Shown here in pieces: positions 13,001 through 26,819 of a stretch of 64,000 nt of DNA. Position 1 is the first letter of the stretch. Each line of letters starts with the position of its first letter. The translations under genes were made by a program, and so were the position numbers. The notes below the pieces were generated by a model that ran no database searches, was not told where the DNA came from, and was given only the letters and a program-made list of their open reading frames with translations. The stretch comes from Aulostomus chinensis (lineage: Eukaryota; Chordata; Actinopteri; Syngnathiformes; Aulostomidae). The stretch covers positions 11,410,601 through 11,474,600 of the forward strand of contig JBBMOA010000004.1 of assembly GCA_037954235.1 (NCBI GenBank), in the 5' to 3' direction.

Positions 13001-16000
13001 ATCATGAAACCCCTGCAAACTTGTCAACATAATTATAACAGCAGCATATTTGGAAATTGCCAAATTTGTCCTTTGCTATTCTTCAAGAAGACACAAACAC
13101 TCCAGTTCTGACAGAGCCGCCATTGCCATCAAACCTGAACCGCGCCCCTTGTCTCCCCAAAAGGATCCTGTTGGTAAACCGTGACCGACACGGGTTCAGA
13201 TGGGAGGAGTGCCCAACCGTCGGTGTGGTTGTCACAAGAGAAGTTAATTTTCCAGAATCTACACGTGCACTCCCCAAGCAGAAAACTGAATATCTTGAAG
13301 TCAGTTTGAATCCATCTGCTACTTAAATAAACTTGCACGTGAGCAGACAAAGCAATAAACCCTCCGCATACAGTATATTATACATGCATACACACATCGG
13401 AGGTTTGTAGGGTCAATGTTCTTTTGAGTCACCCTGTGTTTGGTTTGTATCTCATGCTCCACTAGCACGCACATGTTCACACACAGATTACACAATACAC
13501 CTTCCAGGTAATTTATTGCTATTCAATCAAGCAGCAGTTGGCAGAAACACTGACATGTGCCAACAAAAGTCAGTAGACGGTAGGATATAACAGGGTGGAA
13601 TGTCAAATAATCACAACGCATGTTTAATTAAGAAGGAAATGTTCTCATTAGGTTGTTGGATCGTGCACACGGTGATCGACTCACTGTAACGTTACATGTG
13701 AAGAATGCACAGCATCGGCGGCCCTCGCCCATCTTTCATCACTTCCACCGCCGTGTGGGAGCCTTAAAAAAAACCTGCTGCTCTGCTGAGGCCATTAATC
13801 ATGGAGTATGGTTATGGAGGTTTGAAACATCAAAAAGATGAAATGGAGAGTTGAAAGCGCGTAGGTGAAAAAGTTCAGAGATATGTAGCAAGTTTCGACC
13901 TAAATGAGCCATATTTCAAAGCTGTGTGACGGAGGCCTGAGGCGGCGGGTTCACTGGGGGCCGTGTGTCCACTCATAATCTTTCTTCCTGTTTCAGGCTG
14001 AAAAATAAAGTAAGCCCTGGTTTAAGAGCGCTAATTCCATCAAAGCACTGCGGACTGTAATCTGGTAAACAGGCACAATGGGCATTGATAGGAGGAGAAA
14101 GATGGGGAGAGAGAGGGTGGTGGTGGGGGGGGGTGTCTAGCCAACAGTACCAACATCCATCAGAGCAACGGCACTTCCTTCCCCGCAGACAGACGGAGTG
14201 CCGACTGTATGTGTTTATCTGAAAGGCCCCGGACTTCTGAGTGTGTGTTCATGTGTGTGTGCGTGTGTGTTGAAGAGTGTGTGCCTGCCTCCTCCCTAAG
14301 GAGGTCAGTCTCTACAACAAACACTCGCATTCTTCCAGCCCAGCTGACCTCATAAATAAGACAAGCAGTCTCTCGCTACCTTCTCCCCGCATTACAGGTG
14401 AACATGAAAACCTTTCAGCGACGCAAGAGATGACATGCTTTTATGTTCGCTGGAGAAACGAGAGAGGGAAGAGGAGAGGAGAGAGAGAGAGAAAGTTGAG
14501 AATACCTGCTCCCCCCCTGTAATGGCTCCCAGCGACTCGCAGCCCCTTCCTCCGAACCTTCGCTGCCATCCATCATAGTTCCCACTTATCTGATCACACA
14601 ATGCTCACATGCAGCCCAACGCGCCTTGATACACAAAAATGCACGTGAAACCCATTCGTAAGCCGACAGCGGCGCGGAACGCACAGCAGCGCTGCTCTTT
14701 CCTGGCCTTTCAAGCACACGTTGACGTTTGAAGAGTTGTAGTTTGTATGTCGTTGATATGGGTGTTCACTGTATTTACCGTCGATATGGGATGAGGGTGG
14801 TTTTTTTTCCTGAAATGTTTCACGATGAGCAGTGAGATAACACCTACACACGCAGCGGAGCAGTCAAGAAGAGCTCACTGCTGCATCTGTTTGTTTAAAT
14901 CCTTCCCATTCTCCGTGACTCCGCTGGTTTAAACAAACAAACACATGATGCGGCTGACAGCTCCACAAGTGCATTTCTTCACTTTTTTGTCAAATCAGCA
15001 GCGAATCGTGAAACTGGTGAGCCTCCTCGCTCCCGGTGTCTGACACATTTCTGTGTGAATTGAGGAGGAAGTGAGTCACCGCAGCCCTACAACAGGCAAG
15101 CGCCGTGTTGAATATAAACCATAATTTGCCGTCTTCACCTCGTGAAGGCCGGAGACAGTTTAACTGTCGGCATTACGGCTCATAGCCAATCATGAGTGCA
15201 ACACACACACAAGCAGGGAAAGTGTGTGAGGGGCTGAGCTGAGGGGCAACAGCTGTCGCGGGTCTGTCAGACCTCTACTTGACCTGCTCTGACTTCTGGG
15301 TCGTCGGCGGAGAGGTTGAGGACAAAGGTCGTGCTCCCTGCAGGTGGCCGAGTCACGCAGACACCAACTCACACGGTCGTGAGAAAAGGTAAACAAGGAG
15401 CTGGGAGTCTGTGCGATAAATATGCAGAAGAAATGACACGATAATCGCAAGAACGCAGTAATTCTTCTCTTCCCAAACTGTCAGCTGGGGAACTTCAAGA
15501 GGTTCATTTTAGTTTACAACTCCCAGTGCGTAAGGTGGTAAACAACCTGTGAGAGCAGAGTCGTCTGTGTGAAGCGCTTACTAGCACGGGCGAGGATACT
15601 GAAAAACAGAAAAGGATGATAGTCAGAAGCACCTTAGCCGAAGTACAACATTTGATTTTTGCAGATATCGAACATGCTGATGTTCACCAACATTATCGGT
15701 GTAAAAGCAAGATTACATCCATTTTATACATCCAGTAAAACTTGAAAAAGCAACTTCAAATCATTGGGAAAGCCCATAAATTTGTCACATGGCTTCCTCA
15801 TCGTCAGTTGAGTCAAGAAGAAACTTGAGCCAAACTGGGCTGGAACCAACATTTCTCTCATTCTTCTCAGCTGACACCAGAGGGACTGCGCACCATTTAT
15901 TCGCTTTTGTTGCTTTGTCGACTCTCAAAACCACTCACCGATGCTGCCAGGACCAACAACGTCTGATTGTGTTGCAAGTTTATATACAGACAGAATATGG

Positions 16001-17589
16001 CGATGAAATCCACGCCGCTCACATCTTACCCATACGCACGTAGAAACAGAGCCAGAAGACATAAAGCAAGATTTATGAAAGGGCAACAGAAGAAGAACAT
16101 CCCAGCTGTCTGGGGAGGAACGCTTGGAAGGCGTGATAGCAGGGAGAACCCATCAAAGAGGGCGTACACACACATTACACATGCGAGCACTCCAGGGAGC
16201 TCAGAGCAACACCACGCTTGGCATGCGCCTCCTCGCACATCTGCACGGCAGCTCCTGACACACGGCGCTTTCATTAAACATCAGTGGGCTTCAGGAAGCC
16301 CTCTCGTGCTCCAGTCAAAGCACGCCCATTAAACACTCACTCATGCACGTACACACGCACTCGCAGCGCTACCCCCACCTGGCTGGCTTCACTCCGCTCA
16401 GTGTGTCGTATGACTCTCGCATGTTGCGTGACTTAGTGCAGAAAGAAGACGATTTGTTCCAGCAGGACGGGCGACGATAGAGAGGGAAGATCATCTGTTC
16501 TGACCGGCATCCGGCCGGCCGGTGGCCACATTGTGCATGCTGGCGATGACATCATGAAAACTTTATGGAAGAAGAGCAGGAAACTCCTCTGGTTGCCCCC
16601 TCCAGCGTTTCACTACTGTACCCGCCCTCCTTCCCACCTGCATCAACCTGCTCTCTGGGGCGTCTGACTGAGTTCAGGTCAAAAATGTGTAAAATCCAGG
16701 TGGAATAAAAGTTGGCACAGATCTCTTGGCAAGTAAACCACCTTGAGATTACTCAGGAGGAAAAAAAAAAGATGACGACTTCTTTCAACTCTTAAAACTG
16801 AAACAGAATTAATTATATTTAGGTTTAGGTGATATTTAATGTAGACTTTTTTGTTTTAATTTCACAGTTGAAGTTGAGCACACAAGGCTGCGATCATCAG
16901 TTTGGATGAAGAAGAGGTCAAAGATGAAATGAACCAATCAGAGAGCGTGTGGGTGGATACAGAATCCCGCCCCCCCCAAGGCACACATCCAATTGAGTCA
17001 GAACAGGTGCGGGACGACCTGGACCCCCTAAGAGTGCCATCTAGTCTCACAAATAGCACTTCTGGATTGCATGGAACAACAAAATTTCATGTCTGACATC
17101 ACCAAAAGATCCAGCACATCTGGCCAATGGCCAAGAACAACCTTCAGGATCCAGGATCTATTATTTGACCCAGATCGCCCCCAAATGTTGCACCTTGGAA
17201 TATTTCCCACCTTCCCAGTAAATGTAATCAAAATCCATCCATTAGGATTTGAGATATCCTGCTGACAAACAACCCACATGACCTTCCTGGTGTTAAAGCA
17301 TCTTCCAATCATTCATTTTTACTCCTAAGGACTAAATTTCTATGAGGTAAGAATCTACAAACGGGGCAATGACACCGTTAGTGACCGCACCCAACCCACC
17401 CACATTCTTGGTCCTCATGGAGTCTGGCAAGCAGAACTGGAGTGTTGCTGCCAGAGCATCCAGACCCGAAGCTGGTCCCTGTTCCCGTCCCATCCCCCGC
17501 CATCAGACTAATTAATAAGCGTCACCTACTACCACTTCAACCGTCAGGGCTGGAGGAACCCTGCTAAACTGCTAATGACTGGTTGCTCT

Positions 17590-17630
<41 letters not shown>

Positions 17631-20600
17631 ACACACACAAAAGTACTTGAACTCTTACTTTTTTTTTTTTAAACTGCATTACATGTGACCTGTTCCATCC
17701 TATTTTTCCATTGTTTTTAGAGCATTGTCTTCACGGCGCATGGTTCTAGTTGACATTGTTCTCGTTTAAATGCCCCTCTACCCCTTGAGAGGAATTTACC
17801 AAATAAGAATCTCATTGTGCAGAAACCTGAGCAGCATTTTGAGAGTCTAACTGCTGCATTGTGACGTATTTCCAAGTAAGACGGGGTAGAATTCTGGGAA
17901 ACAACAGCGGGAGAAATTTCATGGGTAACTGGGTGTATCCAGGGGGTGTGATGCTAGGTGAGGCACCGACGGGACACACTGATGGGTATGAAAGGAAGCG
18001 TTGTATCAGAAATTGAGTTTTTATGTGAAAAAACACCGAAATACATCTGTTTTTGTAATTTTTTGGGCATTTGAAAGACATTTTTCACCTCAACTTGACC
18101 ACTTTCTTGATATTCGACAGAATGTAGCATCAGGTGGGCGGATGGTTTAGTCTTCCGACATAAATTTAGAGATTTTGCACCACGTAGCTAAACTTGACTT
18201 TGAGAAACTTCATACCACATCACACGATCTGGACGGCAGCTTCATCTCACCTCTCCTCGATTGCAGGGATAAGCTCCAGAGTATTTGGAGGTACAAGTGG
18301 CTCCGTCCCGTCCCACGCCTGCCTTCCCCTCCGCCAGCCCGAAGGCGGCGCTGCAGTTAGTGGCGTAGTACTGCAGCATCCTCCATGTTCGCCCAAAGTC
18401 CTGCGAGCGCTCCAGGGTCATGGCGGCAGGTCGTGGCGAGTGAAACACTACAATGAGATGGGTGAAGTAGAACTCTGCCTCCAGGTCCAGCTGCACCGTC
18501 TCAGACTCTACACCCTCCGCGGACTGCCACCAGGTGTTGGGGTGTCGGAAGGAGGAGTCGGACATGGCGCTGGCCAGGTGGGACAAGAGGGGAAGCCCAG
18601 CGTTACACTTGGCACACTTGGCGGTGCTGCATGCCAGGTTGACGTTCGGGTCAGCGTAGGAGCAGTAGAGCTCGGTGCCATTGTTGCCGCAGACAGTTTG
18701 GGTGAGGACCCGGCGGCCCAGAGCCAAGTTGCCCATGCGAGGGTTGCAGGCACGGCTCTCGCAGCGAGGGGCCACGCCTGCACGGAATGCCTCCAACGAC
18801 TGGCCTGAGTGAATGAAGGCAGAGAGAAAAGAAGCAGGGGAGGCAAAAATACACATGTTTACACTCAAGAGGAGGCACAGATGGAAAAGAAACACTCCAG
18901 AAGTAGAAGTACTGATTCAAGCCATTTACTCCAGTAGGGTAAAGAAGTACATGCTCTTAAATGTACTCAACAGCACAGAGTCTTGTTCCTGCTCTAACTG
19001 CAGTATTTGCTGCTTCGACGCTATGACTCCAACCCGGACGTGACACCAGCGTCACATTCGTTTGTCACTTAGCGACCAACGTTCACGTGCATCGCCGCCA
19101 CTGGTGTTGGAGCGTGAACAGGTAATCTCCCCGTTTCAGTGTTGGCTGAAGGTTCTAACAACACAAAGCACTGCTGGAGTTTCTCAGGAGAAGTAATCAG
19201 AGTAATCGCAGTAATCGCCCCCCCCCCCCCCCCCAAAAAAAAGTCACAGACGCCATGTTTTTAGCTTCCCCATAGCCTGTAGCTCCAGGTCATGATGTTT
19301 TTAGTGAGGCTAAAAACACGGCGTCGGTTTTTCAAAACAACTTGGCATGTCAAGGCTGTCGGGATTACTTCAAATGAGCAGTATTGAGGTATTTTATGTT
19401 TTAATGATGCTTTCTGGGGGATTTTTGGTGTTTGGCTTGGCTGTTTGGGAGATTAGCGCGTCGACTTTCCCCGTCAAACCCCAGGAGTGTTTTGTGGATT
19501 CAAAAACCTCAGCCGACCTTTCAAGATCACGGCTGAAACCTCATTTTTGGGTGGACTGACCCTTTAAATAAAACTCTTGTCTGCGTCTCGTTTGTCGTGC
19601 ATCCAAACCGAAACAGCAATGCTGTTTTTGAAATGTAAGGAGAGGAAAGTACAGACGTGTGGGAGTAAAAAGTTGTCGGAGGACTAAATGGTCGAGTAAA
19701 ATACAGTAATTGTTACTTCCCATCCCCGACAAGAATGTCACTCATGAACTTTGGTAAATTTAGATGATTTCCTAGAGGAAAAGCGTGGGTGTGGCGAGGT
19801 GTGATCCCTCAGTTTAAAGGATCAGTTGACCCAAATCACTCGCCTCTCGGGATTAATCCTCTTATCTCACGCTTTCCTTTTGGCCTACACCTTTAAATGA
19901 ATGTCAGAAAATCTGGACAAAAACAGAGCAGCAGATACTTTTACAACCTAATTATGGTGTCAGATAGGCAACAAATACTTAGTAAAGTAGGCCTGGACAG
20001 CATGTAGGCAAGCCCGAGTGAGAGTGACTCAATGAGCGTACACGAGTCAAGTGATTTACCTCGATCGGAAATGTTATGCAGAAGGATAATGGAGCCATTG
20101 TGCACCTGCCTACCACCGGCTGCAGCCGGCGTGGACTCTGACACAGATAAAGTTTGGCAGCTCGGCGAGGATGAGCAGCATTCAGACGCCTTCCAGACGC
20201 TTCACACCCCCCTCGGGGCCACAGTGTCATCTTCCAGTGTGGATTTATTATCTTAAACCTGGAGCCGTTTTTCCTCCTCCAGTGACAGATTGACTCATAT
20301 TAAAAAAAGTAAAGCCTGGATTATTGAACTTTTGCACTGAGATTTTTTTTCCCCTGGAGGAATGTTTATTGTTAAACAGTGAGGTCCTGATGAATTACAT
20401 AACTGTCTGTAGGTGGGGAGGTCACAGGAGGAATGTTTTAGCTGAACAATCATTTATATTCACATTGCTAGAAAGCAAACAAGCAGTCGGTAGAGTTAAA
20501 GGGGGTTACAGTACATTTCATTTTGCAGTGTCTAATTTGGAGACATCTTCATACCAAACTTCATTCAAAATACGTGGTATTTTACAACAATGAAACTCAG

Positions 20601-20934
20601 ATTTGTTGCACTTCGCTGTGTTTATCCAAGAGATGAACGAGGACACGTGAATTTAACAATGCCGTGCTTCGTTGCAGGATTTACTCGAAGTTGCAGACAG
20701 GAGCAGCTTCAAGAGTCAGAAATGTGCTGCAGCAACTCCTCCGGTCAGATACATTAAATTGCTGAATAATTCAGGCGAGTTCTGCACGGCTGCACTGGTC
20801 CCCGGCGCATTGTGAGAGTGAGAACAAGGGGATGTTAACGAGCAGTGGAGACGGACGCACCAACCTGAGCATGACAACACGGTCAGACTGGTCAGCAGCA
20901 CGGTCAACATGTTTGCTCCAGCGATAATCCACAT
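3812..20934 (-). CDS. ntn4: netrin-4 (beta-netrin), 5' part; partial at left edge
   Basis: Secreted laminin-related basement-membrane protein that acts in axon guidance and angiogenesis and binds laminin gamma chains (family knowledge). Five coding exons on the minus strand: 20865-20934, 18251-18804, 11099-11377, 4901-5027 and 3812-3997, all with GT-AG borders and matching phases, giving about 405 residues of an expected ~630. Exon 1 starts at ATG 20934 and encodes a hydrophobic signal peptide (MLTVLLTSLTVLSCSG). Exon 2 carries the laminin N-terminal domain with CNPRMGNLALGR, TWWQSAE, LDLEAEFYFTHLI and SQDFGRTW, very close to human NTN4. Exon 3 finishes this domain (LRVTNIRIRLLK) and opens the first laminin-EGF module (GSCFCNGHAEQC). 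Exons 4 and 5 carry further EGF modules (CRHNTAGDHCERC; CKCNGHAQSC). The third EGF module and NTR domain are not found in 1-3811 and must lie beyond the left end. One oddity: exon 5 has GGVCDCLHN, one residue short between two EGF cysteines. Confidence 0.95.
4190..4590 (+). repeat. Satellite-like tandem repeat, ~100-115 bp unit, about 3.5 copies
   Basis: Lies in ntn4 intron 4. Related segments recur: CACAAACATCCCCTGGGACT, CCAAACCTCCACTGGGGCT and GCAAACGTCCACTGGGACT, each (except one shortened copy) followed by a GTGGATGAA-type motif, then TTTGGTGGTCAAAGGTCA or a variant, then a CACCTCACA-type motif. The consensus is like a tandem element common in ray-finned fish genomes (recalled). A relative in the opposite orientation sits in a tspan9 intron at about 35240-35560. 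Confidence 0.65.
5028..11098 (-). other. ntn4 intron 3
   Basis: No exon of any gene was recognised in either strand. Contents are (GA)n at about 5051-5069, a pure (TG)n tract at 5389-5452, (TG)n at 6993-7024, a CA/CT-rich stretch at 7202-7256 and a C run with (CA)n at about 9940-9963. The remainder is unique-looking A/T-moderate sequence. Confidence 0.7.
11378..18250 (-). other. ntn4 intron 2
   Basis: A 6.9-kb intron between the laminin N-terminal exon and the exon that ends that domain. No further exon was seen. It holds simple tracts (CT-rich near 11821-11850, GA near 14480, CA at 17592-17639) and a block at about 16950-17320 that resembles fish interspersed repeats because of its ATCCATTAGGATTTGAGATA ending. 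ORFs here carry no recognisable domains. Confidence 0.65.
17592..17639. repeat. (CA)n microsatellite
   Basis: Near-pure CA tract with one TA interruption, in ntn4 intron 2. Confidence 0.9.
18805..20864 (-). other. ntn4 intron 1
   Basis: A 2.06-kb intron in phase 1 that splits a glycine codon just after the signal peptide. It contains a C run followed by an A run at about 19219-19243. Nothing else was recognised. Confidence 0.75.
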
Positions 20935-21420
20935 GAGAAGAAGTCTTCGTCCGCTGCTGCTACTCAGACATCAGCTCTCATCCACAGTGGTGAAGAAAGA
21001 CAAGTGCGCAGCTTCAGAGCTGGTGTGGACTTTGTCTTTCGCTCAGCAGCAGTAACTCTGTCTGAGAGGAAAACATGATTCCCGCACGGTGCGTGAGATC
21101 CCGCAGAGACTGTGAGGTGGAGTGAACGTCTGCTCCGGGACCCGCAGCGTGTTTTTGGTCTCCCCCTCTAACCAGTGAGCTCCTGCTGCCTGCTCGGCCC
21201 CAGCACATCTATTTCTAAGGAGCCCGGATTGTGTGACAGCGGCGAGCGGCGGCGGCTCCGCCTCCGTCCGCAACGCTTCTCGCCGCACTTAAAGGAACAT
21301 TTCCAGTTTGTGGTGTCAACGGAGCCGCCGGCTCACAGGAGTCTCCTCCACCTCTGCGGCGCAGGTCCCCCGGCTGGTTCGTGCTCTGGACCCCCGACTT
21401 GACCCTCAATAAATGGCCTA
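20935..21420 (-). promoter_or_regulatory. ntn4 5' UTR and probable promoter
   Basis: GC-richer sequence directly upstream of the ntn4 start codon, with the strongest CpG content at about 21230-21370. No TATA box is evident. The transcription start cannot be fixed from sequence alone. ORFs here are out of frame with netrin and are not supported as genes. Confidence 0.45.
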
Positions 21421-24400
21421 CCTCGAGGGCCCAGGAGGGACTCTCCCTGGGGGTGGGCATCATTCAGACACAAGAAATGAGTTGCAAAATTGCAACAAAA
21501 AACATAAATAAATTACCTGAACATTTGCAGAAGACTGGTGGAGAGTTATAAGAGAGTAACCAGGAAAAAAAGAAATGATTATTCCTTTTTTTTTTAAATA
21601 AAGTATTCAAGAAACTTCTGTTCCTAATCATTGATATAATTATTTATGGTCAGATTTCAAAAGGTTTATTCAAAAACTGAAGGGAATCTAAATCAAAGCA
21701 CAGTATATAAACTGTCCATTACAGGAATGTCAGCAGCTGTAATTTACAGTTCCAAAGTTGTGGTTTTATTTAGGACCATTAACTTTTTGGTGTTTTTGTT
21801 CATGGTACCAAAGAAATTGTAGCTGAGCTTCCCTTTAAGATCCAGGAGGGTGGAAGAGTAAGAGGCTTTAAGTCTTTCAATTGGGCCCAAAACTTAGGAA
21901 CTAAAAGTCACCTGGAGCTGTTTGTATTTAATGTCTTTTCATGGGTGTCACCTAAGATGATTTTGCCACAGTGTGATGAACAATAAAGTTATGTATACAG
22001 TAGATTTCCAGCATATCAGCACCGGGGAGTGCGACACAAAAGTGTGATGACAAGCTGATGAAAGCACCTTCATTTCTGCTCAGTTGCTAACGTGATGTGA
22101 TGCTGTTTGAGCTGCTGACGCACTTTGTTGCTCGATTGAATCCGGCTGACATCATTGTCGGGTCATACAATGTAATATGCGGGCCGGTAAACGACGAGCT
22201 TTTTCATTCCGGTTCTGCTTTCCTCATGAGCCCAACAATGGCCGCCCAACAGCCCATAAAGAGGAGAGAGGAAGAAGGGGAAACTCTTCTGCTTTACTAC
22301 ACAGCAAACTGCCATAACTGAGAGCACAGAGGCGATACTCTTCTGTCCGGCTTGTCTTGAATGATATGAGGCGACAGTGTGCCCCCCTGTGCTTAGCAAT
22401 GGTACCAAAAAAAAAAAAAACCCACCAGACCTGGTGTTGAAGAACTGTTCTTTCCACCCCGGCCCAGCGCTCTTGCCCATTTGGGTCAAGCTCCAGTGAA
22501 CACAGCATGGCTTTGGCTTCTCTGTCTGCGGTGTAATCGGACCATGACCTGTTTTCTGGGCTTCTGACCCGTGTGCAATAAGCACTGAGCCAAATGAAAC
22601 TATCTCACCTGTTCCTGACTGATCATTCATGGTTCTATTGTCTCTCTCAAGAGATTTAAATCCTTTTGAACTACTTTTTTGGGGGGGTAGTTTTAGTGAT
22701 TCCTCCTGGTCTTCACCTCAGTATCACTGGCTTTACAGTTCCAAGGTGAAAGGCCGGAGTTTTTAAGCTTGAGGCTAACGTGACTTTAGCGAGCGTTAGC
22801 TCTAAACACAAAGCCAAAGTCAATAGGCATGATAAACAAATTGTTGTTTTCCAAGTCATACTGAGGGACAGAGTAGCATTTGCGCCAGGTTCTATGCCAG
22901 CCCTGAACAGTTCTTGAGGTAATTCATGCATAGCCAAAATCTTCCCACAAAAATGACTCCAGTGTTTCGGTGTTTCTTTTGTTTACTCCGAGAAACAAGG
23001 CCACTGTATTTCTGCCTCATAGAATTCAGATCCGGGCCTCATCTGGCCCAACGATGGCACATATGGCTTGGTTCTGGCACCCATAAAGGCCAAACATGAC
23101 CAGCTGGTTTCAGTTGAGTTTTGGCTAGTTATGTCTTTGCCAGATACAGCCACTGTGCCTCAAACCAGATTAAGGGTGTCAGATTTACACAGACATCGAG
23201 TTGGCACTGTTATTCCCTCTGCTGATGGATGAGTCCCACAGAAAGCCCCCACCACCCTTCTTGAGTTTGATCCTTTCCAACGAGGACCGGTTCGGAGCTG
23301 AATCTCAAACTGGTCCTTCGCATTTCAACAGCCAAAGAACTGTGTCATCTTGGCCACGAAAAAGTTGCTTCAGAGCGGCATCAACGCTGGTCTGGAGCCA
23401 CTAACCACTCATCAGTACCAACAACAAAAAACCTTGAGAAAACAGAGCTGGTGCAGTCTGACTAATCAAACAAGGGGAAGAAAAACAGAGCATTCAGGAT
23501 GAGCAGCATACAATGAATCACTCTCTTTTTGAAGCCAGTGTGGGCTTGCAAAGCCAGGAGCAACTTTTGAAAACGGATGATGTAGTGCAGCTTTGTTGTA
23601 GTGGGTGGTAGCGTTGCTGGGAAAGAGAAGACTTACTCTCGCCAATACGGTGATGTAATAATGGTAAGGATGGCGTCTCTATCCAACAAAGTGGAGCCGG
23701 AATGAGTCGTAAAACCTGGAATAAATCAGCAGTGTTGAATGTCAGGTTCCTTTGTCTCAAAGTCAGTGTTTTTCTTTTGTTTTTTTTAAGTGAAATGCAC
23801 ATGAACTTGAGGTATTTGTAAATTTGATTTAATGAATCTCAGTGAATATCACAATTGTGAATTTCCAATGTTAAACGTGTCCTCAAAAAACAGGGGTTGC
23901 TAACAGGTGGCTAAAGGGGAAGACTGAAAAAAGAAGAAGGGCAAAGCTTGCGGTGGTGATGCTTAGTCACACATCCATAGTGCAACGTTAGCGTGACGTT
24001 AGCTTTGTGTGTAACGCTAGCCGATGCTAACTTGCCGGCTGACCTCCAAAAGCGCGCTGTCCCTGTGTCATTCTGTGGAAAGTAAACCAGTTTGTAGAAG
24101 GTTGTCAAGTGAAGTCGCCCACGTTAATGTTGGTGGGAGTTCACCGTATTTCTGCCAGGAAATTTTCAAACAGAAAGGCAGAAAGCATTATTGATTAATG
24201 TGTCATAGTTATTACTTTAAAATCAATTGATGTTTTTTTTTTGTTTAGGGGGTCTTGAAAATCTTTGGCAAATGTCTCCCTTGTGCATTGAAAGGTTCCA
24301 GATTGTTCCCTGAGGTGATGGATTCAACTGAGAATTAAAACGAATAGACAAAAACACTCTTTTGTCCCAACAGTTATTAATTTGTTCAATAGAAAGACTC

Positions 24401-24992
24401 TATAGTCTTTAATCATGTCTTTCTTTCTCTGTATTGCTCTTTGTGCTGCCTTTGTTGCTCTTGGCCTGAGGATTGATTGCCCTCTGGAATCATAATAAAG
24501 ACAAAATTAAGCGTTTGATGTCCTTTTGAGCATAAACTTAACGAGACTTTAATCATAACATTGATGTCGTAAATTATTATCTCAGCCAAGGAGGTCATGT
24601 GATGCCTGCGTTGGTTTGTTTGTTCATAATAAGTCAAAAAATTGTGAATTGCTTAAGAAGAAATGCAGAGCTAAGGTGAAGGAACTATTGAATAGATATT
24701 GGAATTGATCCAGATCTGGATATGACATCGTCAGATCTGGGGGGTTTTTTTGTCAGAAAGGAGAGAAGTTGACATGCCTTGGTGGAGCTGGTGTCCTGTT
24801 GTTGCCTCCCAAAAGGAGTCTTCAGGAAGATTGCTCAAACATAACGAGGCCAAATGTCATCAGACGTAGTGGAGGGGTTTGGTATGGATCAAGGAACACC
24901 TCATCACATTTTGGGGCGAATTAGTCACAGTACCACATGGCGGTAACAGGAAATTACATGATTTCCTCACTTTTTGTGGTACTCCCCTGGTA

Positions 24993-25372
24993 GGATCCAT
25001 TTTCTACTGCTTATCCTGTTAAGGGTGGTGGGGGTGGAGCCTATCCCAGCTGCCTTCAGGTGAGAGGCGAGGTTCACCCTGGACAGGTCACCCTGGACAG
25101 GTCACCAGTCCATGGCAGGGCCAACACATAGAGACAGACAACCATTGGCTCTCCCAGCCACGCCTACGGTCAATTTAGAGTCTGGATTAACCTGGTCCCC
25201 TCTTGATGTCTTTGGACTGTGGGAGGAAGCTGGAGTACCAGAGAGAACCCAAACAGGAACAGGGAGAACATGGAGACTCACCCAGAAAGAACCCGTGATC
25301 CAGCCGGGGCTGGAACCCGGAACCTTCTTGCTGTGAGGGGACAGTGCTGACCACTGCACCACCGTGCTGCCT
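24993..25372 (+). mobile_element. Dispersed fish repeat with GGAGCCTATCCCAGCTG core
   Basis: Runs from GATCCATTTTCTACTGCTTA through GGAGCCTATCCCAGCTGC, GGGCCAACACATAGAGACAG and TTTGGACTGTGGGAGGAAGC to CACCACCGTGCTGCC. I recognise this order as a highly repeated element of ray-finned fish. Its left part is shared with the 3' tails of the SINEs at 37963-38203 and 63584-63820. A 14-bp segment (ACCCTGGACAGGTC) is duplicated in tandem at about 25076-25103. ORFs across it do not look coding. Confidence 0.7.
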
Positions 25373-25595
25373 CATTGTTACATGATATCCGGCAAAACAG
25401 TATACAGCTATTTTGTATTCTCTGGAGGAGCTTCAATTCGCTCAGGCTAACAAACGTGTCATATCACAGGGTCGAAACAAACTACTTATCTGCTTCTTTG
25501 GGCTGGAGGACTTGTGGTTCACAGGATATGGATAAACTTTGACCTGCTGGCGCCACGTCAAGGGACCACCAAAGTGTAAAGTTTCATCCTCTGGA

Positions 25596-25599
<4 letters not shown>

Positions 25600-25626
<27 letters not shown>

Positions 25627-25638
25627 CAAGACAAAACG
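25600..25638. repeat. (AAAAC)n microsatellite
   Basis: About seven copies of a pentanucleotide, the last ones imperfect (CAAGAC). Confidence 0.85.
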
Positions 25639-26819
25639 TCATGTTGCTACAAGAAAAGTAAGACATCAAAGCCAGCTGGATTCGTTCATCGGAGGGTTGG
25701 ATTTCGTGAAGAAACAGACGTGGAGCTCTGCGTCTAGCACGACTGGAAACCTGTCCTCCTTGTATTGGAGTCTTTTGAGGATTGCTTCAGACCTTCTGCC
25801 TCTCCACAGGCCCGGTGTTAGCTTTTCTCCGGCAGCTCCACCGGGCAGCTCGTCTCGGCTGGTCTTTGCAGACATCAAAGAGGCTTTTTGGCATCAGAGT
25901 GGAATGATCGGCGTCCTCTACAGAACTCTCTAAATGATGATGGTACGAACATGAAAACGGCCGCAGCAGAAAGTTAGAGCTACGATGCAATTCCTCCTCT
26001 CAACACACACACAAACACACACACACATGTCATCATCATGTCATTACTGACACCGTCACTGACTGACAGACTTGCTGATTACACTAACGGTAACAACTGG
26101 GAAGGAAAAAAAATAGGCTAAGTGATGTAAGAACGAGAGAATTTCAAACACGCACGGAGAAACTCTGGTGCAATTTCTGAGGAATTTACTGACAGAATCA
26201 AAATATCAAGTTGAAGCTTGTCAGATGCTTTATTAACACTTGGGTGCTTCGGCACATAGAAATGAGGGAAATCTTCATGCCGCTTGTGCCTGGAGAGAAA
26301 GAGCTGTCCAGACAGGGAGCAAGCACGACCCAGATATGACAATCATTTCACTTTTTGCACCCAAAATAGGTCAACAAAGCTTTGTCAAGTTCATGATGAA
26401 GTGAAATATTCTATAGGGGAGGTGAATAGGCAAACGAACAAATATCCCAGGAAATATGACCTCCTAAGGAGCGATAGTAAAGAAGAAAGTAAACCTTATT
26501 TTTATAGTCAACAACAGTATTTAGTTAAACTACAATGTAGTTACTGTTTAAAGTTTAATCTTGAACCCCAAGGGACCAAACTTGCTCAAAAACTGTAGCC
26601 TGTTTAGATGTTATTGTTGTGAAAGTGTTTATAAATGTATATAATATTAATTTGAAGTATACTATTTAACTGATAATATGAAACATATAACCTAAGAATC
26701 TATTATGGTAATTGACATGTTATGAAACTTTGAATAGACAGAGCTGTCGATTCATTTTACCGATGGAGCCTAGACTCGATTTGATGCGGCAGCACAAAAC
26801 TCCGGCCACATGGTGGCAG

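Noticed and set aside
22163..22630. 155-codon ORF on the minus strand between ntn4 and snrpf
   Set aside because: Contains a poly-F run from a poly(A) tract and no familiar motif; probably chance.
25102..25362. ORFs on both strands within the 24993-25372 repeat
   Set aside because: They translate a noncoding dispersed fish repeat.
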